From contig CAKUEI010000009.1 in the NCBI GenBank assembly GCA_934646175.1, forward strand, positions 1-30,060: a stretch of 30,060 nucleotides of DNA, given 5' to 3'. This DNA comes from an uncultured Oscillospiraceae bacterium (GTDB lineage Bacteria; Bacillota; Clostridia; Oscillospirales; Oscillospiraceae). A model generated the notes under the pieces. That model ran no database searches and had not been told where the DNA came from. It saw only the letters and a program-made list of their open reading frames with translations. The translations under genes were made by a program, and so were the position numbers. This document shows positions 13,277 to 20,349 of this stretch, piece after piece; the stretch's first letter is position 1, and the number at the start of each line of letters is the position of its first letter.

Positions 13277-14302
13277 TCATACACCCCTTCCAAATGCACA
13301 GTTGGGATAGTGGCAGGGTTTGCAGCCGAGGCACAGCCCGCCGTGCCCCAACGCAGACAGGTCCGCTTTTGTGACCGGTACATTGGCTGCCACCCGGGGG
13401 AGAATCAGGTCAAACACAGTGGCCTTTGCATACATGACGCAGCCGGGCAGGCCCATAACGGGGGTGCCGTCCTCAAAATAGCCCAGCAGGAACATGGCCC
13501 CGGGCAGGACGGGGGCGCCGTAAGAGATGATCTTCGCGCCGCTTTCCTTGATGGCGGTGGGGGTGCGGTCATCCGGGTCAACGCTCATGCCGCCGGTGCA
13601 GAGGATCATGTCCACACCCTTTTCCCGCAGGTTGGCGATGGCCGCTTTGATGTGCTCGGCATTATCGTCCACGGTGTGGTGGGCGACCATGGTGATGCCG
13701 ATCTGGGCGAGCTTCTGCTCAATGACCGGGGTGAACTGGTCCTGAATGCGGCCATAAAATACCTCGTTCCCGGTGGTGACCACGCCGGCGGTCTTTCTCT
13801 GGAAGGGCAGCAGGGAGAGAAGCGGGGCGTCCCCAGCGGCCTTTTCGGCCTCTTCCAGCTTTTTCTCGTCAATGACCAGAGGGATGACGCGGGTGCCCGC
13901 CAGCTTGTCCCCGGGGTGTACCACGGTGTTGGTGTGGCGGCTGGCGATCATGATCTCGTCGATGGAATTGACGGCGTAAAGCCGCTGAACGTCCACCTGA
14001 AACAGCCCGTCGCAGTCGGCAATCAGCTCGATCTTGCCCTCTTTCGCATCAGTGGGGTGCATATTTTTGTTCTGGCAGATGGCACGCAGCCGCTCCGCCG
14101 CCTCATTTTCATGGAGCATACCTTCGCTTTTTTCCCAGATGTAAAGGTGATCCTTGCCGACGGAGAGCAGAACGGGGATGTCCTCCTCCGTGACGATATG
14201 CCCTTTACGGAAGACCGCGTCCTTGGTCACACCGGGGATGATCTGGGTGATGTCGTGGCAGAGTACATGGCCCACGGCATTTTTTGTTTCGATCAATTTC
14301 AT
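13277..14302 (-). CDS. MoeA-like molybdopterin-binding protein with a Cys-rich tail
   Basis: A 341-residue protein. Residues of about 165-310 form a MoCF (MoeA/MogA-type) molybdopterin-binding domain: TAGVVTTGNEVFYGRI, MILCTGGMSVDPDDRTPTAI, VMGLPGCVMYAKATVFDLIL. The N-terminal half resembles the short MoeA-related proteins found beside XdhC genes, but it lacks the full four-domain MoeA layout (usual MoeA length is over 400). The C-terminus, GLCLGCKPCHYPNCAFGRG, holds four Cys and one His in a compact CxxCxxCHx3C array that could bind a metal or Fe-S cluster. AAGGAG precedes the ATG. It leads the minus-strand cofactor operon with moaC, moaA and MOSC-MogA, and is divergent from the MocA gene. 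A role in molybdenum insertion is inferred. Confidence 0.87.
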   Translation of the reverse strand: MKLIETKNAVGHVLCHDITQIIPGVTKDAVFRKGHIVTEEDIPVLLSVGKDHLYIWEKSEGMLHENEAAERLRAICQNKNMHPTDAKEGKIELIADCDGLFQVDVQRLYAVNSIDEIMIASRHTNTVVHPGDKLAGTRVIPLVIDEKKLEEAEKAAGDAPLLSLLPFQRKTAGVVTTGNEVFYGRIQDQFTPVIEQKLAQIGITMVAHHTVDDNAEHIKAAIANLREKGVDMILCTGGMSVDPDDRTPTAIKESGAKIISYGAPVLPGAMFLLGYFEDGTPVMGLPGCVMYAKATVFDLILPRVAANVPVTKADLSALGHGGLCLGCKPCHYPNCAFGRGV

Positions 14303-14305
14303 GGG

Positions 14306-14335
14306 TTGGCATCTCCTTTTGATTTATGGTAAAAT
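14306..14335 (+). promoter_or_regulatory. Promoter of the mocA-phosphatase-xdhC-DUF5714 operon
   Basis: TTGGCA and TAAAAT are separated by 18 bases, 32 bases before the ATG at 14368. It begins four bases past the ATG of the divergent MoeA-like gene, so a regulator bound here would affect both directions. No clear -35/-10 pair was seen on the minus strand in this short gap. Confidence 0.6.
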
Positions 14336-14367
14336 ACAAAAATAAACGCTGAAATGGAGGAAATGCG

Positions 14368-15315
14368 ATGCGAACAGGAGCTGTGATCGTGGCGGCGGGC
14401 CTGTCCTCCCGAATGAAGGAATTCAAGCCCATGCTCTGTCTGGGGGAAAAGACGGTCATCGAGCACACCATCGGTGCGCTGCGAGAGGTCGGGGTGGACC
14501 CCATCACGGTGGTGGTGGGCTATAAAGGCGATGTGCTGCGGCGGCATCTGAGCGGAAGCGGCGTGCGCTTTGCAGAAAACAGCCGCTATGCGCAGACCAA
14601 GATGTTTGACTCGATCCTCATCGGCCTTTCCGATATCCGAAGGCGGTGCGATCGGGTGTTCCTGATGCCGGCGGACGTTCCGCTGGTCAAGACCGAAACG
14701 CTGCTTGCCCTGATGGAAACGGAAGGACCGCTGGTGCGGCCGGTCTATGAAGGGAAGGGCGGCCATCCCCTTTTGGCGGACAATGCACTGTTTCCCGCCC
14801 TGAAGCAGCATAACGGCGAGGGCGGCCTACGGGGCGCCATCGAAGCGCTGGACATTCCCATGGTAAACGTGCCGGTGGAGGACGAGGGCGTCCTGCTGGA
14901 CGCCGATACTCCGGCGGACTATAAAAAGCTTATCCATCTGGAAAATCTGCGCCGGGGGCAGAACACCCTGCGGATGGAGCTGCAGCTGCAGCTGGCGGTG
15001 GAAGAGGTATTCCTGATGCCGGAGACGGCGCAGCTTTTGGAGATGGTGGAAAACACCGGTTCTATCCAGACGGCGTGTGCCTGTATGCACATGTCCTATT
15101 CCAAGGGGTGGAAAGCCATCAACTTTATGGAAAAGCAGCTGGGATTTCCCGTGCTGCTTCGTTCCGCCGGTGGAGCGGAAGGCGGCGGAAGCGCCCTGAC
15201 CGAACGGGGCAAGCGCCTGCTTCTTGCTTATCAGCGCCTGCAGAACGAAACGCGGGAGGCAGCACAGCGCCTGTTTGCAGAGTGCTTTGCGGAAGAACTT
15301 TCCGCCGGACGATAG
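14368..15315 (+). CDS. MocA-like molybdopterin nucleotidyltransferase fused to a ModE-type winged helix (DVU_1551-like)
   Basis: A 315-residue fusion. Residues 1 to about 195 are a MobA/MocA-type nucleotidyltransferase: VIVAAGLSSRMKEFKPMLCL (nucleotide-binding loop), VFLMPADVPLVKTETL (metal-binding D), GKGGHPLL and LLDADTPADY. Enzymes of this type attach CMP or GMP to molybdopterin to make the dinucleotide cofactor. Residues of about 203-305 match the N-terminal DNA-binding domain of ModE (LLEMVENTGSIQTACACMHM, SYSKGWKAINFMEKQLGFPV, GSALTERGKRLLLAYQRL). It first looks like an enzyme that also senses or regulates; the autoregulatory role is inference. GGAGG lies upstream of the ATG. It matches the family I recall as DVU_1551-type NTP transferase. 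Confidence 0.88.
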   Translation: MRTGAVIVAAGLSSRMKEFKPMLCLGEKTVIEHTIGALREVGVDPITVVVGYKGDVLRRHLSGSGVRFAENSRYAQTKMFDSILIGLSDIRRRCDRVFLMPADVPLVKTETLLALMETEGPLVRPVYEGKGGHPLLADNALFPALKQHNGEGGLRGAIEALDIPMVNVPVEDEGVLLDADTPADYKKLIHLENLRRGQNTLRMELQLQLAVEEVFLMPETAQLLEMVENTGSIQTACACMHMSYSKGWKAINFMEKQLGFPVLLRSAGGAEGGGSALTERGKRLLLAYQRLQNETREAAQRLFAECFAEELSAGR

Positions 15316-15373
15316 GAACCGGACAACGATGCCTTCCGTTATGTAGAAAAAAACCGGTCGAAGGGATAAGAAC

Positions 15374-16453
15374 ATGAAAGAACTTTATCTGCTGCGCCAT
15401 GGTGCTCCGTTGGGGAGCGGCACTGAACCGACACGCTGCCTGAGCAGGACGGATGTGCCCCTTTCCCCCCAGGGACGGATGCAGGCGGCCCTTCTCGGTA
15501 TGTGGCTGAAAGGGCGGGTGCAGCAAACCTGGTGCAGCCCCCTTTCCCGCTGCCGGGAGACGGCGCGGCTTGCCTTCGGTCCTGCGCAGGAAGCCCCCAT
15601 GCTGCGGGAGCTGGACATGGGCGCGTGGGAAGGGCTTTCCTTCCACGAGATCCGCGCCCGCTGGCCGGAGCTGTACCGCACTCGGGGACTTGACCCCATT
15701 CACGTGATCCCACCGGAGGGAGAATGGCCGGAAGCGGCCCTCCGTCGGATGGAAGAAGCAGTCCTGCGCATTTGGGAGCAGACGGAGGGAAATGCCGCCG
15801 CTGTGACTCATGCGGGGGTGCTGCGTCTTTTATTATGCAAGGCGGAGGGAAGACCCCTCCGCACTCTGTTTAGCTTATCACAGCCCTACGGATGTGTCAA
15901 CCGACTGACGGTGCAAAACGGGCATCTGCAGGTGTTGGGCCGGGGGGAAAAGCCCCATCCTGCCCTGACGGAAATGCGCTGCCTTCAGCTGCTTTCTGCC
16001 GCCGGGTGCCCGGAAGCGGTGATCGTCCACTGCCGGAAAGTGGAAGAGGTGGCCCTTCAGATGACACGGTGGCTTTCCGCCGCCGGATACCGGCTGGATG
16101 CCGGGCTGGTGCAGCGCAGTGCACTGCTTCATGACATGGCCCGCTGTGAGAAAAACCACGCATTTGAGGGGGCACGCTGGCTTTCGGAGGCAGGGTATCC
16201 CCGCGAAGCGGCGATCGTGGCGGTCCATCACGACTGGTGCGGCGGGGAGATCGACGAGGCGGCCGTGGTATTCTGGGCGGACAAACGGGTCAGGGGGGAT
16301 CAAGTGGTGCCCTTGTGTGAGCGCTTTGCGAAAAGCGCGGAAAAATGCCGCACGGCAGAGGCACAGAAGGCCCATGCAAGGCGCGCTCGGGCGGCCATGG
16401 AACTGGAAGAGCGATTGACGCTGCTCTGCGGAAAAATGGAGGGGATCGAATGA
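15374..16453 (+). CDS. Histidine phosphatase - HD domain fusion protein
   Basis: A 359-residue two-domain protein. Residues 1 to about 195 are a histidine phosphatase of the phosphoglycerate mutase/CobC type: catalytic LLRHGAP (R8-H9-G10), CSPLSRCRETA, the ELDMGAWEG block and a second His in VTHAGVLRLL. Residues of about 205-345 are an HD-type metal-dependent phosphohydrolase-like domain: VIVHCRKVEEVALQMTRWL, the HD pair in SALLHDMARCEKNH, AIVAVHHDW and FWADKRV. The substrate is unknown; location inside a molybdopterin operon suggests a pterin- or nucleotide-phosphate. GAAGGGAT precedes the ATG. Its stop overlaps the xdhC start (ATGA), indicating coupling. Confidence 0.85.
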   Translation: MKELYLLRHGAPLGSGTEPTRCLSRTDVPLSPQGRMQAALLGMWLKGRVQQTWCSPLSRCRETARLAFGPAQEAPMLRELDMGAWEGLSFHEIRARWPELYRTRGLDPIHVIPPEGEWPEAALRRMEEAVLRIWEQTEGNAAAVTHAGVLRLLLCKAEGRPLRTLFSLSQPYGCVNRLTVQNGHLQVLGRGEKPHPALTEMRCLQLLSAAGCPEAVIVHCRKVEEVALQMTRWLSAAGYRLDAGLVQRSALLHDMARCEKNHAFEGARWLSEAGYPREAAIVAVHHDWCGGEIDEAAVVFWADKRVRGDQVVPLCERFAKSAEKCRTAEAQKAHARRARAAMELEERLTLLCGKMEGIE

Positions 16454-17268
16454 ATGCGGCGGTTTATCACGCACGGGAACTGGCGGAAAACGGAGAGAGC
16501 TTTGTGGTGGCCGAAATCGTGGAAAGCGCCGGTTCTGCGCCGCGGAAAAAGGGCGCGTGGATGATGCTTGCCCCCAACGGGGAATGGTTCGGCACCGTGG
16601 GCGGCGGCACACTGGAGGCGGAAGTGCAGAAGCTGTGCCGGCAGGTTTGGCAGAAGCAGGGGGAGTGCACGGAGCACTTCTGCCTGGACCGAGAGCAAAG
16701 CGGCAGTCTGGACATGCGCTGCGGCGGCGATGTGACGGTGCATGTGGCCTACCTCCGGCCTGAGGACGCGAAACAGTTTCTGAAGAGCATCCGGGCAGAC
16801 AGCACGGCCTATCTGTTCGGCGGGGGGCATGTGAGCCTTGCCCTGGAGCCGGTGCTGCGCTATGTGGGGTTCGAGACCGTGGTGTGCGATGACCGGGAAG
16901 AGTACGCAAACCGGGACCGCTTTCCCCAAGCGAAGGCGGTGCATGTGATCTCCGACTATGGCCACGCCTTTGACGGCCTTCACATGGACGAAAGCAGCTA
17001 TCTGGTCATCGTGACCCGGGGCCATATGGGGGACTATGAAGTGCTGCAGTCGGCCCTGCGGCAGCCCTGCGCCTACATTGGCATGATCGGCAGCCGGAAA
17101 AAGGTGGCGGACACCATGGCTCTTCTGGAACAAGAGGGCTTTTCCCGGGAACAGCTCAGCCGCGTTCACTCCCCCATCGGGCTGAAAATCGGCGGCGAGA
17201 CACCGGAGGAGATCGCCGTCAGCATCTGCGCCGAAATGATCGCCGTGCGCGCGGGGGCAATGAAGTGA
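16450..17268 (+). CDS. XdhC family molybdenum hydroxylase maturation factor
   Basis: A 272-residue protein of usual XdhC/CoxI length. In the family, XdhC binds molybdenum cofactor, protects it during sulfuration and delivers it to xanthine dehydrogenase-type enzymes. The N-terminal domain has AEIVESAGSAPRKKGAWMML and a GTVGGGTLEAEV block. The C-terminal Rossmann domain has AYLFGGGHVSLALEPVLRYV, VVCDDREEYANRDRFP, LVIVTRGHMGD, YIGMIGSRKK and HSPIGLKIGGETPEEIAVSI. The ATG overlaps the preceding stop, and its TGA overlaps the GTG start of the next gene. Its natural client is the molybdoenzyme encoded at 24009-26870. Confidence 0.95.
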   Translation: MNAAVYHARELAENGESFVVAEIVESAGSAPRKKGAWMMLAPNGEWFGTVGGGTLEAEVQKLCRQVWQKQGECTEHFCLDREQSGSLDMRCGGDVTVHVAYLRPEDAKQFLKSIRADSTAYLFGGGHVSLALEPVLRYVGFETVVCDDREEYANRDRFPQAKAVHVISDYGHAFDGLHMDESSYLVIVTRGHMGDYEVLQSALRQPCAYIGMIGSRKKVADTMALLEQEGFSREQLSRVHSPIGLKIGGETPEEIAVSICAEMIAVRAGAMK

Positions 17269-17975
17269 ATCAATGGGAAGGGCATCAGCAGGGCTGCGTG
17301 CTCTGCGGAAAGCCCCTGCGCTACGAGCAGGAGGGGCGGGAATATACCTGCGCCATCTGCGGGCGGAAGCAGGTCGCCAACATCATCTGCCCGGACGGGC
17401 ATTTCGTCTGCGACGACTGCCACGGAACGGGCTATATGCGCGCGGCCGCTTCCCTGCGGGAGAGCAGGGGGCAGGACCCTCTTCAGCTGCTGGAGGACGT
17501 GATGGCCCTGCCGGAGATCCACCTGAACGGGCCGGAGCATCACATCCTGGTACCCTGCGTCCTGCTGACGGCATGCGCCAACGCGGGGGTGGAGATCACA
17601 CTGGAAACAGCTCTGCCGGAGGCGATACGCCGGGCACGGCGTATCCCTGGCGGCACCTGCGGCTACTGGGGCGTCTGCGGTGCGGCGGTGGGGACTGGAA
17701 TCTTCGCCAGCGTCCTTTTGGGGACCACCCCATTGAAACAGGACATCTGGCACATCCCACAGCTTTTGACGGCAGCCTGCCTTGTGCGCCTTGCGGAGAT
17801 CGGCGGCCCCCGCTGCTGCAAGCGCACCAGCCGCATCTGCATCGAGGTGGGTGCACAGTTTGTGGAGGAGCAGCTGGGGCTCACCCTTCCCCGTTCGCCC
17901 GTTCGTTGCTCCTATGCGAGAAATCAGCGGGAGTGCATCGGCGGGGAATGCCCCTATTTTCCGGAGAAGAAATAA
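17265..17975 (+). CDS. DUF5714-type Cys-rich protein of unknown function
   Basis: A 236-residue protein that I assign to the DUF5714 group; its biochemistry is not known. The first 60 residues hold two CxxC-type pairs and another pair, CVLCGKPL, TCAICG and GHFVCDDCHGTGY, which resembles a zinc-ribbon or treble-clef fold. The middle holds VPCVLLTACANAGVEITLE and PGGTCGYWGVCGAAVGTGIF, and the end has GPRCCKRTSR and GECPYFP. Thirteen or more Cys suggest metal or Fe-S binding. The GTG at 17265 overlaps the xdhC TGA and is the only sensible start. It is the last gene of the operon, ahead of a strong terminator. Position next to xdhC implies a link to the molybdenum hydroxylase. Confidence 0.75.
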   Translation: MNQWEGHQQGCVLCGKPLRYEQEGREYTCAICGRKQVANIICPDGHFVCDDCHGTGYMRAAASLRESRGQDPLQLLEDVMALPEIHLNGPEHHILVPCVLLTACANAGVEITLETALPEAIRRARRIPGGTCGYWGVCGAAVGTGIFASVLLGTTPLKQDIWHIPQLLTAACLVRLAEIGGPRCCKRTSRICIEVGAQFVEEQLGLTLPRSPVRCSYARNQRECIGGECPYFPEKK

Positions 17976-18012
17976 AGCAAGGCCGCAGAGCGAAAGCTCT
18001 GCGGCCCTGCTT
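17975..18012. terminator. Bidirectional terminator with GNRA tetraloop between two maturation operons
   Basis: GGCCGCAGAGC (17981-17991) and GCTCTGCGGCC (17996-18006) form a perfect 11-bp stem closed by GAAA. It is extended by AAGCA/TGCTT outside one A-C mismatch. It separates the convergent DUF5714 gene (plus) and radical SAM gene (minus). Confidence 0.88.
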
Positions 18013-18013
18013 C

Positions 18014-19294
18014 TTATTCCGCCGTAATGTACCGCGCGCAGAAGGGGACGATCTTGCCCTTGTCCCAGACGTGCAGGCTGCAGGAATTCAGCCGCTCCAG
18101 GTCCAGATTCCAGCGGTCCTGAAAGGCCATGGCCGTCAGGGTGAACATGTTGCTTTTCCCCAAGGCCAGGAAGGTGGAAAGGTCCTTGGGGTCCAGCGTT
18201 TCCGCACGGGCGATCAGCTGTTCGCTTTCCGGATCCCGGGTCCAGCGGCGGGCGATGTAGCATCGGTTGCTCAAGGCGGAGGTCTTGCCCCCGGCGGGCG
18301 CTTTTTTGTGGGGGTTCAGAGAGAGAAGACCGTCCGGTAGGACGATGTAATCGCTGTGGAACCCGCAGCGAGGATGGTCACAGCAGGAGGGGGAGATGTC
18401 CGCCAGCTTTACCATGCCGTCCGACTGCTCCTCGATATCGCGCAGTAGCTCCGGAAGGGTGTACCGCTCTTCATCCGTGGGCTCGTGGGGGCAGCGGCCG
18501 AAGAAGCTGACCGGCTGAAAGTGCACTCCCCGCACCACCGGGGATTTGGAGATGGCGAAGCGGATAAGATCGCCGATCTGGCCGTCGTTTTTCCCACGGA
18601 CCATGGTGGGGACCAGCGTGACACCCAACCCCAGACTGCCGCACAGGTCGATGGCAGCCAGCTTGTCCGAGAGAAGATCATCCCCCCGCAGGGCGCGGGT
18701 GACCGCCGGGTCCGTGGAGTCAAATTGCAGGAAGACGAAGGTAAGGCCCGCCTCCGCCAGCTTCCGGGTGAATTCCGGCTCCCGAGCCAGACGGATGCCG
18801 TTGGTGTTCAGCTGGATGGAGGTGGCCCCGGCGGCTCTGGCGGCCGCCACGATCTCGGGCAGATCGTCCCGCACCGTGGGTTCACCGCCGGAAAGCTGGA
18901 TGAAGGTCAGCTTCTTTTCCACCAGAGTGTGGAAAACATGGGACAGCTCCTCCACGGAAGGCTCATGATCCAGCACCTCGCCCCCTTCTGCGAAGCAGAA
19001 GGGGCAGTGCAGATTGCAGCGGCCGGTGACCTCCACCAGAATGCAGCAGGTACCCTGCCCATGGCTGGGGCAGAGACCGCAGCCATCAGGGCAATATTCC
19101 GGAATGTCGGCGGGGCGCTCTTCCCCCCAGCTTTCGTAGGGAACGCCGCCGCCCCGCCAGATGAGGGCGGAGAAATAACCGTGCTGCGGGCAGTACTTTT
19201 GAAGAAAGACGTCCGTCCCATCCCGCACGATGGCGGCGGGAAGCTGCTTCCGGCAGACGGGGCAGATGCTTCTGGTGTCATGCAGGTGTTCCAT
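18014..19294 (-). CDS. trsS: Radical SAM protein of the TrsS type (Cys form)
   Basis: A 426-residue radical SAM protein. The N-terminus has a zinc-ribbon-like C11xxC14...C35xxH38 segment, then CPDGCGLCPSH and the SAM-cluster motif CNLHCPFC (C93, C97, C100), followed by LSGGEPTVRDD. The layout (N-terminal CPxC/CPxHG segment, then radical SAM) resembles COG1964, the group that contains archaeal lipid and pterin-modifying enzymes. The C-terminal KIVPFCARYIT motif carries Cys at residue 419; related proteins in other anaerobes are annotated as selenoproteins. The ATG at 19294 is chosen for its AAGGAGG and because translation upstream would overlap the CoA ligase gene. Last gene of the minus operon. 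The reaction is unknown. Confidence 0.87.
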   Translation of the reverse strand: MEHLHDTRSICPVCRKQLPAAIVRDGTDVFLQKYCPQHGYFSALIWRGGGVPYESWGEERPADIPEYCPDGCGLCPSHGQGTCCILVEVTGRCNLHCPFCFAEGGEVLDHEPSVEELSHVFHTLVEKKLTFIQLSGGEPTVRDDLPEIVAAARAAGATSIQLNTNGIRLAREPEFTRKLAEAGLTFVFLQFDSTDPAVTRALRGDDLLSDKLAAIDLCGSLGLGVTLVPTMVRGKNDGQIGDLIRFAISKSPVVRGVHFQPVSFFGRCPHEPTDEERYTLPELLRDIEEQSDGMVKLADISPSCCDHPRCGFHSDYIVLPDGLLSLNPHKKAPAGGKTSALSNRCYIARRWTRDPESEQLIARAETLDPKDLSTFLALGKSNMFTLTAMAFQDRWNLDLERLNSCSLHVWDKGKIVPFCARYITAE

Positions 19295-19311
19295 GGGGGA
19301 ACCCTCCTTGG

Positions 19312-20349
19312 TCAAAAGGTGACGGCGTCCGGCCGGTCGAATTTTTTCGCCTGCGGACGGGAGCACACCCGGTCCAGCCGGGGCAGAACGCTGCCGCAGG
19401 GGCAGGGACCGGGCAGAAACCGGCTGTGGTCGCCGGTGCGGTAACGGATCAGGGACATCCCCGTCCGGGTCAGGGTGGTGCATACGATCTCGCCCCAACT
19501 GCCCTCCGGAACGGGGCGAAAGGACTCCGGGTCGATGATCTCAAAATAAAGGTCCCCCGCCTGAGTGTGGTAGCCCGCGTGGGCGGCGCAGCTCAAGGCA
19601 CCCCCCAGACCGGATTCTGTGGAGCCATAGTGCTCATGCACCGTGCAGCGCCAGAGGTTCCGAATGGTTTTGCACGCCTCCTCCGGGACGAAGTCCGCTG
19701 CCAGCAGGACACAATGCAGTGTTTCACCGACCGCGTCGGAAAGCCCATTCGCCCAGGACCATTCCGCGGCCCCGGCCACTGCTCCGGCGGAGCCGATCAG
19801 GCAGGAGGCCCCGGTGTGCAGAATTGTCCTTATCAGCTCTTCATACTGCTCCGGGGCGGGATAGCCGAATAAAACGGCGCGACAGCCCAAACGGTGCAGT
19901 CCTTGGCGGAGAAGGTCGTTCATGGAACCGGGACTTTCCCCGGGGAAGAGGATGAGCACAGTCTCGCCGGGAGAAATGAGCGTGGCCATACCGTGATGGA
20001 AGTAGTCGACGGTCAGCTCCTGATCCTCACGGGTGAAGAAAAGCCGCTTCGGCCTTCCAGTGGAGCCGCTGGTGGAAAGGGTCACGATGCGCTGCACCTC
20101 GTCCGGGTGGACGCACAGCATCTCTTTTCCGTGCGCCCGCAGGTCGTCCGCCGTGGTAAAGGGAAGGGCGGAGAGCTCGCTCAGCGAGGAAAGAGAACCG
20201 CCCGGCAGACGCTTTGCGTAAAAAGAACAGCGGGCGCGGGCGTAGGAAATAGACTCATTGAGCTTCTTGAGCTGATAGGCGGCAAGGGCGTCCGCCGTAA
20301 GCGGGGCGGAAAGCCCCGCTTTTTCCTCGATCCAACGGTCCAGCGTCAT
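19312..20349 (-). CDS. CoA ligase-like adenylation domain without the usual C-terminal domain (DVU_1553-like)
   Basis: A 345-residue member of the phenylacetate-CoA ligase (PaaK) branch of the ANL superfamily. It has the AMP-binding P-loop TLSTSGSTGRPKRLFF, HEHYGSTESGLGGALSC, DLYFEIIDPESFRPVPEG and the ribose-binding Asp in RYRTGDHSRFL, then CPCGSVLPRLDRV. PaaK enzymes are about 430 residues and continue with a GRxDDM-type C-terminal lid that carries the adenylation Lys. Here the protein ends soon after, with a tail SRPQAKKFDRPDAVTF, so the lid domain is missing. The stop is real, with the next ribosome binding site within a few bases. The start overlaps the methyltransferase stop (ATGA). The acyl substrate is unknown. 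Confidence 0.82.
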   Translation of the reverse strand: MTLDRWIEEKAGLSAPLTADALAAYQLKKLNESISYARARCSFYAKRLPGGSLSSLSELSALPFTTADDLRAHGKEMLCVHPDEVQRIVTLSTSGSTGRPKRLFFTREDQELTVDYFHHGMATLISPGETVLILFPGESPGSMNDLLRQGLHRLGCRAVLFGYPAPEQYEELIRTILHTGASCLIGSAGAVAGAAEWSWANGLSDAVGETLHCVLLAADFVPEEACKTIRNLWRCTVHEHYGSTESGLGGALSCAAHAGYHTQAGDLYFEIIDPESFRPVPEGSWGEIVCTTLTRTGMSLIRYRTGDHSRFLPGPCPCGSVLPRLDRVCSRPQAKKFDRPDAVTF

